A stretch of 64,000 bases of DNA from JANXQE01 sp035651635 (GCA_035651635.1 DASRFK010000152.1:23771-87770); one strand, 5' to 3'. Positions 53,451-61,453 are shown, numbered from the stretch's first letter. The notes: generated by a model from the sequence alone, not told the origin. A program made the numbers and translations.

Positions 53451-54089
53451 ATGAAACGAGTTTTGGTCATCGAACGCGAATACGGCGCGGGGGCCAGCGA
53501 GATCGCCGAAAAAGTGGCGCAACAGCTCGGCTGGAAGCTGCTCGACCACGCGCTGACCGAGGAGATCGCCCGTATAGCAAAAGTTCATCCCGAGGTCTGC
53601 AAACGCCGAGAGGAGCGCAAGGACTCGACGCTTTATCGGCTGGCCAAGGTGTTCTGGCGCGGCAGTTCCGAGCGCAGCGCCCGTTTCGAGGATGAAGATC
53701 TGCTGGATGCCGACCGGCTGGTTTGTCTGTCGCAACAGGTGATCGAGCAATCGGCCGCGGTCGGCCAGTGTGTCATTGTGGGACGCGCCGCGGCCTGGTT
53801 CCTGCGCAACCGTGCCGATACCTTCTGTGTGTTCCTGTACGCTCCGCGCGACGTCAGGTTCCATCGCGTGCTGCAAGTCGTCAAGGACAAGGCCAAAGCC
53901 ATTGACCTAGTTGACACTGTGGACCGGGAGCGCAGGGAATTTATCAGGCATTATTTCGACGCAGAATGGCCTGGCCGCCAATTCTATCACGCCATGCTCA
54001 ACACCGCGGTCGGCATCGATGCCACAGTGGACAACATCCTGAATTTGCTCGGTGCCGCAAATAGGCGCGGGGAGGACAGCAAATCGTGA
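53451..54089 (+). CDS. Cytidylate kinase-like protein
   Basis: 212 residues from ATG 53451 (GGGGAG ribosome binding site). It starts VLVIEREYGAGASEIAEKVA, the modified P-loop of the cytidylate-kinase-like family (PF13189), and has CVIVGRAAAWFLRNRADTFC and the DRERREFIRHYFD lid region. The role of this family is unknown. Here it sits inside an efflux operon, between the antiporter and the outer-membrane channel gene (four-base GTGA overlap), so co-regulation with export is very likely. Confidence 0.82.
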   Translation: MKRVLVIEREYGAGASEIAEKVAQQLGWKLLDHALTEEIARIAKVHPEVCKRREERKDSTLYRLAKVFWRGSSERSARFEDEDLLDADRLVCLSQQVIEQSAAVGQCVIVGRAAAWFLRNRADTFCVFLYAPRDVRFHRVLQVVKDKAKAIDLVDTVDRERREFIRHYFDAEWPGRQFYHAMLNTAVGIDATVDNILNLLGAANRRGEDSKS

Positions 54090-55555
54090 AGCAAGGATTT
54101 CAATCGTTTGCATTTATCTGTCTTGTGGCCCTGGCCGGCTGCAAAGTCGGACCTGATTACCACCCACCCCGGGCCGCTGTTCCTGCTCAATGGGCCTCGG
54201 CGCTGGCCGGGGGTGAGACTAATCAGCCGGCCGCAGAAGCGGAGTGGTGGAAGAACTTTCGCGACGCCGAGTTGGATTCGTTAATAGCGCGCTCGGTAAG
54301 GTCAAACCTTGATCTCCGGGTGGTTGCAGCGCGGGTGCGGGAGGCCCGGGCCGCGCGGGGCGTCGTAGCCGCGGACCTATGGCCCTCCCTAAACGCTTCC
54401 GCCTCATACGCGAACCAGAGGGTTAGTAAGAACAGCCCGCAACTCAGCTCATTGCCGTTGCCCCCGAATTTTCCCTTCGTAAACAACGTTTATCAGGCTG
54501 GCTTCGACGCGGCATGGGAACTTGACGTCTTTGGCGGCACACGTCGCGCCGTCGAGGCGGCCAATGCGGACATTGCCAGCGCGGAGTATGGCCGGCGCAA
54601 TGTGCTACTGTCGCTGCTGAGCGAGGTGGCCCGCAATTACGTGCAAACCCGGGGCTTTCAACGTCGGCTCGCCATCGCCGACTTGAACATTCGAGCTCAG
54701 CGGGATGTGCTGGCCCTCACTCGAGACCGTTTCCGGGTAGGCCTCAGCAGCCAACTCGATATTGACCAGGCCGCCGCGCTCCTTGCCACCACCGAGGCGC
54801 AAGTCCCTGTTCTCGAGAGCGGCTTCAAAGCTTCCGCCTACCATCTTGGTGTCCTGCTCGGTCAACCTCCAGGCGCGGTACTGGAAGAATTGTCGAAGGA
54901 GGCACCCATCCCCGCCTCTCCGCCGGAAGTGCCGGTTGGGCTACCTTCCGATTTGCTGCGGCGGCGGCCCGACATCCGGCAGGCCGAGCGCGCGTTGGCC
55001 GCCGGTACCGCCCGCATCGGCGTGGCCGTAGCCGATCTTTTCCCAAAATTCTCGCTCACCGGCAACATTGGCGCCCAAAGCGTCAGTGCGGCGACATGGT
55101 TCACCGGCGCGAGTTCGTTCTGGTCCGTCGGCCCCACCGTACAATGGCGCATTTTTGCTGCCGGCCGCATCCGGTCAAATATCCGGGTTCAAAACGCGCG
55201 CCAGGAACAGGCACTGGCCAATTACGAACAGACAGTGCTCGTTTCATTCGAGGATGTGGAAAATGCGCTGACTAGTTATGCAAAGGAACAGATTCGCCGC
55301 CAATCTCTGATGGCCGCGGTGCAATCCAATCAGCAGGCATTGGAAATATCACGGCAGAGTTATGGCAGCGGTCTGGCCGATTTCATCAACGTGCTGGACT
55401 CCGAACGTTCCCTCTATCAAACCCAGGACGCACTGGTGCAAAGCGATCTCGCTGTCAGCCTTGACGTCGTCGCTCTCTACAAGGCCCTTGCCGGCGGGTG
55501 GGAAGATGGGGGGAAAGAAGCGGCGAAAGGGGCTCCTCCCCTCCCCAAGCAATGA
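54086..55555 (+). CDS. Outer-membrane efflux channel, NodT family
   Basis: 489 residues from a GTG start overlapping the kinase-like stop codon. A lipoprotein signal (FICLVALAGCKVGPDYHPP) is followed by the TolC/NodT repeat: 'WWKNFRDAELDSLIARSVRS' in the first half, and VGLPSDLLRRRPDIRQAERA, the NodT signature, in the second. The mature lipoprotein forms the trimeric outer-membrane exit duct for the DHA2 pump. The Pro/Lys-rich C terminus is probably disordered. Confidence 0.93.
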   Translation: MKQGFQSFAFICLVALAGCKVGPDYHPPRAAVPAQWASALAGGETNQPAAEAEWWKNFRDAELDSLIARSVRSNLDLRVVAARVREARAARGVVAADLWPSLNASASYANQRVSKNSPQLSSLPLPPNFPFVNNVYQAGFDAAWELDVFGGTRRAVEAANADIASAEYGRRNVLLSLLSEVARNYVQTRGFQRRLAIADLNIRAQRDVLALTRDRFRVGLSSQLDIDQAAALLATTEAQVPVLESGFKASAYHLGVLLGQPPGAVLEELSKEAPIPASPPEVPVGLPSDLLRRRPDIRQAERALAAGTARIGVAVADLFPKFSLTGNIGAQSVSAATWFTGASSFWSVGPTVQWRIFAAGRIRSNIRVQNARQEQALANYEQTVLVSFEDVENALTSYAKEQIRRQSLMAAVQSNQQALEISRQSYGSGLADFINVLDSERSLYQTQDALVQSDLAVSLDVVALYKALAGGWEDGGKEAAKGAPPLPKQ

Positions 55556-55659
55556 GCACAAATTTGTTGTGGGCTCTCCCAAAGCTGTTGGTAACTGGTT
55601 TTTGGTGTTTCCCGCTGCGCACGATCCCTTGAAGGAGTTGACTGTAAAGCACCTTGTGC

Positions 55660-56220
55660 TCATTTCTCGCGCATCGTTTTCAACGCGCCGCCCCAAGCGA
55701 TGACCTGATCAAATACCTCGTTAACCGATTTCTCGTGCTGTGGAGCCGGCTTGAAGACGCTGAAATTTTCAAAGTCGGTAAACATGGAGAGCAGCACTTG
55801 GTTGCGCACCGTAGCAATTCGGACCTCGGCCAACACCAACCGTAGCTGCTCGACCCCGCGTGCTCCGCCGGCCCCGCCGTAGCTGATGAAGCCAGCCGCC
55901 TTGTCGTTCCACTCGCGGAATAGAAAATCAATCGCATTCTTGAGCGCGCCAGAGATGCCATGGTTATACTCGGGCGTGACGAAGACATAGCCGTCAAAAG
56001 AGCCGATCTTAGCGGCCCATACCTTGGTGTGCGGTTTGGAATACTGGCCCATTATGGATGGAATTGGCTCGTCCAGCAGGGGCAGGTTGTAGTCTTTGAT
56101 GTCCACCAGTTCGAACTCGGCGTCGGTGCGCTTTTTGGCGATTTCGTGGACCCACCTGGCCACGGCTTCCCCGTTGCGACCAGGGCGTGTACTTCCGATG
56201 ATTATGGCAATTTTAAGCAT
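55660..56220 (-). CDS. NADPH-dependent FMN reductase family protein
   Basis: 186 residues, nearly the same as 13379-13945: FMN loop IIGSTRPGRNGEAVARWVHE and PEYNHGISGALKNAIDFLF. Differences are scattered conservative changes, so both copies are probably functional. It is convergent with the efflux operon. A GAGGAATATATG ribosome-site context precedes the start. Its place near the PagL and YSC84 genes may or may not be functional. Confidence 0.92.
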   Translation of the reverse strand: MLKIAIIIGSTRPGRNGEAVARWVHEIAKKRTDAEFELVDIKDYNLPLLDEPIPSIMGQYSKPHTKVWAAKIGSFDGYVFVTPEYNHGISGALKNAIDFLFREWNDKAAGFISYGGAGGARGVEQLRLVLAEVRIATVRNQVLLSMFTDFENFSVFKPAPQHEKSVNEVFDQVIAWGGALKTMREK

Positions 56221-56337
56221 ATATTCCTCCTATCAGGATGTTAATTCCGCGTTGATCACCACGAACGAACTCGGACAAGAGCCAGCTTGCAATGAAACAA
56301 CGAGGATTGACGCATAGTCTTTGCTCGTAACGGCGTT

Positions 56338-57147
56338 TCAAAAGAAGAACGTTATACCCAGCAACCCTGTTACGCCGTTGAGACCGAGGTTCGGGTTGCT
56401 GATTCCAGCGCAGGACCAATGGACATAACGCGCCTCCAGGCTGATGGCCATGTTGTCTTTCACGAACCATTGGACTCCCGCTCCCGCCTGGAGGTTGAAC
56501 TCGAACGTCCCGCTCAAATCAGGAGGCCCGATGCTCGTGGCTGTCACACCAGCTCCGCCGTCAACAAATGGGATCCACCGTGTTCCCGTTGCAAAGTCGT
56601 AGCGCAGGTGCGGCGTCAGACCCACGAGCCATTCCCTGCTGGGGGAGAATTGGGCGCCGGTGAATAATTCGAGCCGGAATTCCAGGTTGCCCCGATACCA
56701 ATGGCCCTCACCCCAAACATGGCTCAACATGTGACCATACGAGAGAGTGATGAGCGCCAAGTCGTGAGCTTGCACGCTGCCAAAGCTTGAAAAGCCATAG
56801 GTGGCCCCGGCGCTTAGACCAAACGAATGCGTCGTGGACCGAAAGCCTTCGCCAATGCTATGCTCCCATATGCTTGCCTTCTCGGATCCAAGATTGAACT
56901 CCTCCGTCGATACACTGTTGGTGAGCGGTAGCATTGGGTGTGCGCGGGCCTCCAACGGGGCCGCCGCCCCGGCGCACAAAACCGAGTCGTTGAAGAAGTT
57001 TATTAATCCCGAATCGGCACTTGTGAGAGCCGTACTTGCCTGCTGTTGTTCCGTCCGAAGGTCACCGCCGGCTATGGCACTCAGTGATGGATTGACCGCG
57101 GCTAGCAAGAGGGCGGCTGATATTGTTCTACAAATTGTTTGTTTCAC
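56338..57147 (-). CDS. PagL-type lipid A deacylase with YSC84-derived N terminus
   Basis: 269 residues from a GTG start at 57147. The C-terminal barrel ends 'ARYVHWSCAGISNPNLGLN', carrying His243 and Ser245 of the PagL catalytic site. PagL removes the 3-acyl chain of lipid A in the outer membrane. Residues 1-60, including the signal peptide (AALLLAAVNPSLSAIA) and ALTSADSGLINFFNDSV, match the start of the YSC84/SYLF gene at 57710-58240 rather than PagL. The gene is therefore a fusion; a second short transition stretch (~60-75) may hold the original processing site. It is driven by P6. Confidence 0.85.
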   Translation of the reverse strand: MKQTICRTISAALLLAAVNPSLSAIAGGDLRTEQQQASTALTSADSGLINFFNDSVLCAGAAAPLEARAHPMLPLTNSVSTEEFNLGSEKASIWEHSIGEGFRSTTHSFGLSAGATYGFSSFGSVQAHDLALITLSYGHMLSHVWGEGHWYRGNLEFRLELFTGAQFSPSREWLVGLTPHLRYDFATGTRWIPFVDGGAGVTATSIGPPDLSGTFEFNLQAGAGVQWFVKDNMAISLEARYVHWSCAGISNPNLGLNGVTGLLGITFFF

Positions 57148-57293
57148 ACTCTGGTTTTCCAGTTTTTTGGTTTAATTACATCCGTGAACACATTCTGTTT
57201 GAACTATTCCGTCCACTGTTGTTTTGAACGATTCGTCTTTTTGCTTCTTTAAGCCTTTGTGAATTTCCCGACGCCTCTGGGTCTAGTTCGCTG

Positions 57294-57311
57294 ATGCTAG
57301 ACCCGTGCCAA
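57294..57311 (-). promoter_or_regulatory. Sigma-54 promoter P6
   Basis: Minus strand reads TTGGCACGGGTCTAGCAT: GG, ten bases, GC. It drives the PagL fusion gene (start ~135 bp downstream) and has the conserved GACCCAGAGGCGTCGG leader. Confidence 0.85.
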
Positions 57312-57382
57312 AGCGGAGCTGCAGGGAATCAGATGGATCAGCCTGAAAAATCCAATGCCTGAGAAGCGCTTCGTGAGTCAAC

Positions 57383-57416
57383 TTGCGATACTTCGAGGAT
57401 TCGCGACGTTTCGCAA
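57383..57416 (-). promoter_or_regulatory. Enhancer-like repeats upstream of P6
   Basis: Minus strand reads TTGCGAAACGTCGCGAATCC then TCGAAGTATCGCAA, about 90 bp upstream of P6 and matching the P7 enhancer. Confidence 0.6.
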
Positions 57417-57513
57417 AAAAGTTATCGAACGAGCCTCATCTCGGCCATACCGTTCCCGGTGAGACACGAATGACTCGGCCAGCAATGGCCAGAGTCGATT
57501 GAGTTTTAAGGGA

Positions 57514-57545
57514 AGCGCGGCCAAGGGCTCTTCCCAGGCCGCGCT
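57514..57545 (-). terminator. Strong hairpin downstream of the YSC84 gene
   Basis: AGCGCGGCC pairs with GGCCGCGCT, with an inner GGG/CCC pair. On the minus strand it lies ~165 bp after the YSC84 stop and before the P6 enhancer, so it could insulate P6. The following T content is low. Confidence 0.5.
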
Positions 57546-57709
57546 CCATTGCGCGAGTCTGTTATCCCGGCGTCCTTGGCGACAGGCAACGGATAAGGGA
57601 TCTTGAACTCAACTGTCTCCTCGAGAAATTGGGCACCTCGTTGGAACGAAAAAGTCTCACAAACTCTTGGACATCAATTTCGCGTGTCCTGCGAGCGACC
57701 GGAAGCAGA

Positions 57710-58240
57710 TCAGTCTAACGGCTTATATTTGAACTTTTGGCCACCGATTGTCGCCTGGACCATCAGCCCTGTTCTTGGAAGGGTGAACACCGTCACACCG
57801 CTCTTATACCTGGTATTTGCCGCTGCACCGTCCGCAGCGGCAACGGCACTCACTTCCGCGCTCATTTCAAAATTGCTTTGTTTGAAGTTTGACAACGCCT
57901 CGGGGGTCTCGAAGAAAATAACTTCGTAGAAGGATTGGCCTCCGGCCTGCGGTCCAACGTTGACCTCTGTGAGTGTGGCTTCCCCTATAGGCTTTCCTTT
58001 TTCGTAGAGGACCCCTTTCCCACGCTCACTAATAAGGCCTCCCTTGCCGACGCTAGGGAATACGACGAAACCAACCGAGCCGTTGAAGAAGTTTGTTAAT
58101 CCCGAATCGGCACTCGTGAGAGCCTTAATTGCCCGCTCTGCTTCCATCCGAAGATCGTCGCCGGCTATCGCGGTCAGTGCGGGATTGACCGCAGCTAGCA
58201 AGAGGGCGGCTGATACTGTGCTGCGAATTGTTTGTTTCAT
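57710..58240 (-). CDS. YSC84/SYLF lipid-binding domain protein
   Basis: 176 residues with a signal peptide (SAALLLAAVNPALTAIAGDD). The SYLF pattern is clear: FNGSVGFVVFPSVGKGGLIS, GKGVLYEKGKPIGEATLTEV, then 'GPQAGGQSFYEVIFFETPEA' and 'KSGVTVFTLPRTGLMVQATI'. SYLF domains bind phosphoinositides or other lipids; the bacterial exported forms are of unknown function, probably periplasmic or envelope-associated. Driven by P7. Its 5' end with the promoter was duplicated to form the PagL fusion gene downstream. Confidence 0.9.
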   Translation of the reverse strand: MKQTIRSTVSAALLLAAVNPALTAIAGDDLRMEAERAIKALTSADSGLTNFFNGSVGFVVFPSVGKGGLISERGKGVLYEKGKPIGEATLTEVNVGPQAGGQSFYEVIFFETPEALSNFKQSNFEMSAEVSAVAAADGAAANTRYKSGVTVFTLPRTGLMVQATIGGQKFKYKPLD

Positions 58241-58383
58241 ACCTCGTTTTCAAGTTTTTGGCTTTAGTTACATCAGTCAACACATGTTTTCTAAACTGTT
58301 TCGTCGATTATTGTTTTGCACCATTCGTCTCTTCCCTTCTGAGGCTTTGTGAATTTACCAACGCCTCTGGGTTTAGTTCGCTG

Positions 58384-58401
58384 ATGCTAGAGTTGTGCCA
58401 A
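58384..58401 (-). promoter_or_regulatory. Sigma-54 promoter P7
   Basis: Minus strand reads TTGGCACAACTCTAGCAT: GG, ten bases, GC. It drives the YSC84 gene. Confidence 0.85.
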
Positions 58402-58473
58402 GTGGAGTTGCAGAAAATCTGCCATATCAGCCTGAAAAAAACCAAATGCCTGAGACGAGCTTCGTAAGTTAAC

Positions 58474-58508
58474 TTGCGAAGCTTCGAGAATTCGCGACGT
58501 TTCGCGAA
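58474..58508 (-). promoter_or_regulatory. Enhancer-like repeats upstream of P7
   Basis: Minus strand reads TTCGCGAAACGTCGCGAATT then CTCGAAGCTTCGCAA, about 90 bp upstream of P7. Confidence 0.6.
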
Positions 58509-58663
58509 AAAGTCCATCAAGCTAAATGCTGACACAGGCGCATCAAATGAATGATTCGCCTGAAGACGAAACCATTCCTGAAGGTTTGTCCCCCGAGGGT
58601 TTGTGTGGCACTTATAATTGTAGTTTGTCGAAGCACGGAATCACGCCGAAATGCAAAATGTAT

Positions 58664-59074
58664 ATGAAGAGCAATCCTTTAAAGAAGGGTGAAGTAATGA
58701 TCAACTCCGCCGGCATTGGCACAGTAACCAGGAAGATGGTGCGGAAGCGTGCCGCGGAACTGGCCAGACTCGCTGGTCGTTCGGCTCGGGAAGTGTCTAA
58801 ATCCGATTTGGCGACGGCCAGAAGGGAATTAACCGGCGAGGCAGAATTGGACCCTAAGCAAGCCGCCCTGGAAGCCGCACCAGAATCTGAACGCTGGGAT
58901 CCGGTGCCTGGATCACAAGGCCGCAAAGTTCCGGTCAGTCCTGGCGAGGATGAGGACGACGAGGGGCGAAGCGACAATGAAAGGCTCGTTGAAGAAGGTG
59001 TCGAGGAGGCCGAGCTCGATCAGATGGATCAAGCCACCCGGCCCGCGGCCACGAAGGGCAAAGCAAAACACTGA
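58664..59074 (+). CDS. Small acidic protein of unknown function
   Basis: 136 residues from ATG 58664 (MKSNPLKKGEV); an ATG at 58697 is an alternative, and the open frame extends to 58526. A basic N-terminal half 'GIGTVTRKMVRKRAAELARL' and KSDLATARRELTGE is followed by a very acidic tail (GEDEDDEGRSDNERLVEEG). It resembles a conserved hypothetical family of soil bacteria that I cannot name. No catalytic motif. It is divergent from the YSC84 gene. Confidence 0.65.
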   Translation: MKSNPLKKGEVMINSAGIGTVTRKMVRKRAAELARLAGRSAREVSKSDLATARRELTGEAELDPKQAALEAAPESERWDPVPGSQGRKVPVSPGEDEDDEGRSDNERLVEEGVEEAELDQMDQATRPAATKGKAKH

Positions 59075-59098
59075 GTCAGGATCGAGGAAAACGCTAAC

Positions 59099-59293
59099 TT
59101 GTTCCTCGTCGAATCGTGGCTGGAACACTTGCGGCAGCACGACCGTGTAACTCGGGCCGACCGTAAGCTGGAGGAGCGAGTCCATCAATTCGTTCTCGAA
59201 GAACCAAGAGTCACGCACTTGATTACAGCCGAGCCAGGCCACGAACTGAAAAAATGGTCTAGTCTTCGTGGTTCCGATACCTCAACCAAATGA
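59099..59293 (+). pseudogene. C-terminal fragment of an MFS-type transporter
   Basis: The frame reads 'FLVESWLEHLRQHDRVTRAD' then EERVHQFVLEEPRVTHLI, like the soluble C-terminal tail of MFS_3 (PF05977) transporters. All membrane helices are absent, so it is a remnant. Confidence 0.55.
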
Positions 59294-59412
59294 AAATCAA
59301 AGCTTCATAGCCGTCGAGAGGGGGAGCGTGCGGTTTAACTCGCTAATCCGCTCGCATTGTCGCCAGCTTTGATCTCGGTCGTAACGGAAAACACGCCTAT
59401 AATGGCATTGCG

Positions 59413-60504
59413 ATGACAAGTCATTCAAGCAGCCCAGCACATCTTTTTCAACCATTCACCATTAAGTCGATCACCTTACGTAATCGCATCGGCGTTTCGC
59501 CCATGTGCGAGTATTCGTCGGAGGATGGTGTGGCGACCGATTGGCATCTGGTGCACCTGGGTTCGCGCGCTGTGGGAGGCGCTGGCCTTGTCGTGGCGGA
59601 GGCCACCGCTGTATCGCCCGAGGGCCGAATTTCCCCTGCCGACGCAGGAATCTGGGCGGACAAACACCTGGAACCGATTGCTCGCATCAACCGCTTTATC
59701 AAACAGCATGGGGCGGTGCCGGGGATTCAACTCGCACATGCCGGTCGCAAGGCATCGACGTCGCCGCCGTGGGCGGGCGACGCTTCCCTCGCAGACGACG
59801 CTGGTGGTTGGCCAACGATTGCGCCAAGCGCCTTGGCATTCGGGGGTAACCTGACAAAAGTTCCGGGCGCGATGAGAGAGTCCGATATTGCGCGCGTACA
59901 GTCTGAATTTGTGGCCGCGGCCAAACGAGCACTGACAGCGAGCGTGGAATGGCTGGAGTTACATTTCGCCCACGGATATCTCGCTCATGAATTTCTCTCG
60001 CCATTGAGCAACCATCGCACGGATCGTTATGGCGGCGCGTTCGAGAACCGCATCCGTTTCCCGCTGGAAACCGCTCGTGCCGTGCGGGCGGTATGGCCTG
60101 AAAGGCTTCCGCTTGCGGTGCGCCTGTCTTGCACAGATTGGGTGCCAGGAGGCTGGGACCTCGAGCAAAGCATCCAGTTGGCTAAACTATTGAAAGCCGA
60201 GGCGGTGGACTTGATTGATTGCAGTTCGGGCGGAGCCGCGCCACATGCGAAGATTCCTGTCGGCCCTGGTTACCAAGTCCCTTTTTCCGAGTGCATCCGG
60301 CGCGAGGCCCGCATCGCGACAGCGGCAGTCGGTTCCATTACAGAGCCAACCCACGCCGACGAGATTATTCGCAACGGTCGTGCGGACATCGTTTTGATGG
60401 CCCGGGAGTTTTTACGCGAACCTTATTGGCCACGCGTTGCGGCAAACACTCTGCGTCAAAAAGATGCGGTGCTGCCTCCAGTGCAATACGGTCGGGCTTG
60501 GTAG
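59413..60504 (+). CDS. Old-yellow-enzyme NADH:flavin oxidoreductase (YqjM type)
   Basis: 363 residues of FMN-binding TIM barrel. YqjM-type signatures: LRNRIGVSPMCEYSSEDG with Cys32 near FMN, 'TDWHLVHLGSRAVGGAGLVV', GIQLAHAGRKAST, and 'ELHFAHGYLAHEFLSPLSNH'. It reduces activated C=C bonds, nitro compounds or quinones with NAD(P)H. It stands alone, with a transporter remnant upstream. Confidence 0.93.
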   Translation: MTSHSSSPAHLFQPFTIKSITLRNRIGVSPMCEYSSEDGVATDWHLVHLGSRAVGGAGLVVAEATAVSPEGRISPADAGIWADKHLEPIARINRFIKQHGAVPGIQLAHAGRKASTSPPWAGDASLADDAGGWPTIAPSALAFGGNLTKVPGAMRESDIARVQSEFVAAAKRALTASVEWLELHFAHGYLAHEFLSPLSNHRTDRYGGAFENRIRFPLETARAVRAVWPERLPLAVRLSCTDWVPGGWDLEQSIQLAKLLKAEAVDLIDCSSGGAAPHAKIPVGPGYQVPFSECIRREARIATAAVGSITEPTHADEIIRNGRADIVLMAREFLREPYWPRVAANTLRQKDAVLPPVQYGRAW

Positions 60505-60650
60505 ACCCGACGCCGGTTTTAGTCGGATTCTTTCCCCAACAAAATGGGTTTGATGAGTTTCAGAACTAAGGGCTCTGGCTGTGAGGACTTGCCCCGTCGG
60601 TCTGAGGGTATTCCAGTGTCTAAAGTGCAGGAACCGTTTACCCGCCCGAA

Positions 60651-60977
60651 TTACTGACGGGAAAATCGCGCCTCAGCCCGCAGACCCTCCACTTCGTTCA
60701 TCAAATGCAGAATCATTCTAATGCCAACCAGGCTAATGCTACATTGGCTGCGGAGGTATTCGATACGGCGCAGGGTGCGGATGGCCTCGTCGTTGAAGTA
60801 GTATCCCCCACCCTCCGGATCACCGACCGGTGAAACCAGGCCGTGTTTGTAATACACGAGGATTGACCGACGCGTCACCTGAGCGATATGCGCTGCCGCT
60901 TCGATGCTATAGACCGTTTCCCCGTCTGGCTCAAAGAGTTGAATGGCGTGAAGCTGATGCTCAGCTGCGAGTGTCAT
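60651..60977 (-). CDS. CbpM-like / MerR-type chaperone modulator
   Basis: 108 residues. VYSIEAAAHIAQVTRRSILV followed by YYKHGLVSPVGDPEGGGYYF and DEAIRTLRRIEYLRSQ is a single MerR-like winged helix, as in CbpM proteins that inhibit the DnaJ homologue CbpA. A DnaJ-type remnant upstream at 61567 favours CbpM over a DNA-binding MerR regulator. It overlaps the thioredoxin gene by four bases. Confidence 0.8.
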   Translation of the reverse strand: MTLAAEHQLHAIQLFEPDGETVYSIEAAAHIAQVTRRSILVYYKHGLVSPVGDPEGGGYYFNDEAIRTLRRIEYLRSQCSISLVGIRMILHLMNEVEGLRAEARFSRQ

Positions 60978-61453
60978 AACTTGCTCCTGCAGATTGAATT
61001 TTGCCGGATGAATTGCAGAATCGCCGCGGCGGGCATCGCTCCGGATTTACGCGCAGCTTCTCTTCCGCCCTGGAGGAGTGCGAGCGTGGGAATTCCGCTA
61101 ATGCGAAATCGTTGCGCGAGACCCGGCAACTCCTCGGTGTTCACCTTGACCACGAGCCATTGTTTCGCCCCCTCAGCCGCAACCTTCGCGAGCTCCGGTG
61201 CGACCATTTTGCAAGGCCCACACCAAGCCGCCCAAAAATCCACCACCACGGTTAGCGCAGAATGACTGGCCAGAGCGTCGAAGATAGCTTCGCTCTTGAC
61301 CTCCATGGGTTCACCGGGCGGGTTCAGTTCGGTCTGACAGTTGCCGCAACGGAACGTTTGTCCCAGCCTTTCGTAAGCCAGTCGATTGCGTCTGCCACAA
61401 TGTGGGCAAATCAGCACAAGTCCACGGTTGTCGAGTTCGGAAATGTTGTTCAT
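60974..61453 (-). CDS. trxC: Thioredoxin 2 (zinc-binding)
   Basis: 159 residues. The N-terminal zinc ribbon has Cys16 and Cys19 (ICPHCGRRN) with Cys36 and Cys39 (RCGNCQTE), and the thioredoxin domain has FWAAWCGPCKMVAP (Cys78, Cys81) and the cis-Pro in ISGIPTLALLQGG. TrxC reduces protein disulfides and is typically induced by oxidative stress. It is co-transcribed with the CbpM-like gene, suggesting a joint protein-repair role. Confidence 0.94.
   Translation of the reverse strand: MNNISELDNRGLVLICPHCGRRNRLAYERLGQTFRCGNCQTELNPPGEPMEVKSEAIFDALASHSALTVVVDFWAAWCGPCKMVAPELAKVAAEGAKQWLVVKVNTEELPGLAQRFRISGIPTLALLQGGREAARKSGAMPAAAILQFIRQNSICRSKL

Larger units (their letters stand above)
57000..57425 (-). 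repeat. Duplicated block, copy 1 (promoter, leader and YSC84 5' end)
   Basis: Aligns with 58090-58510 over the enhancer, sigma-54 promoter, leader and first ~60 codons. In this copy the coding part is fused to PagL. Confidence 0.8.
58090..58510 (-). repeat. Duplicated block, copy 2 (YSC84 5' end, leader, promoter)
   Basis: The intact YSC84 copy of the block repeated at 57000-57425. It contains the P7 enhancer, P7, the leader and the first ~50 codons. Confidence 0.8.

Noticed and set aside
58610..58632. A TGGCAC...TTG sequence on the plus strand before the gene at 58664, resembling a sigma-54 promoter
   Set aside because: The spacing is off by one and the -12 GC is missing, unlike all seven accepted sites.
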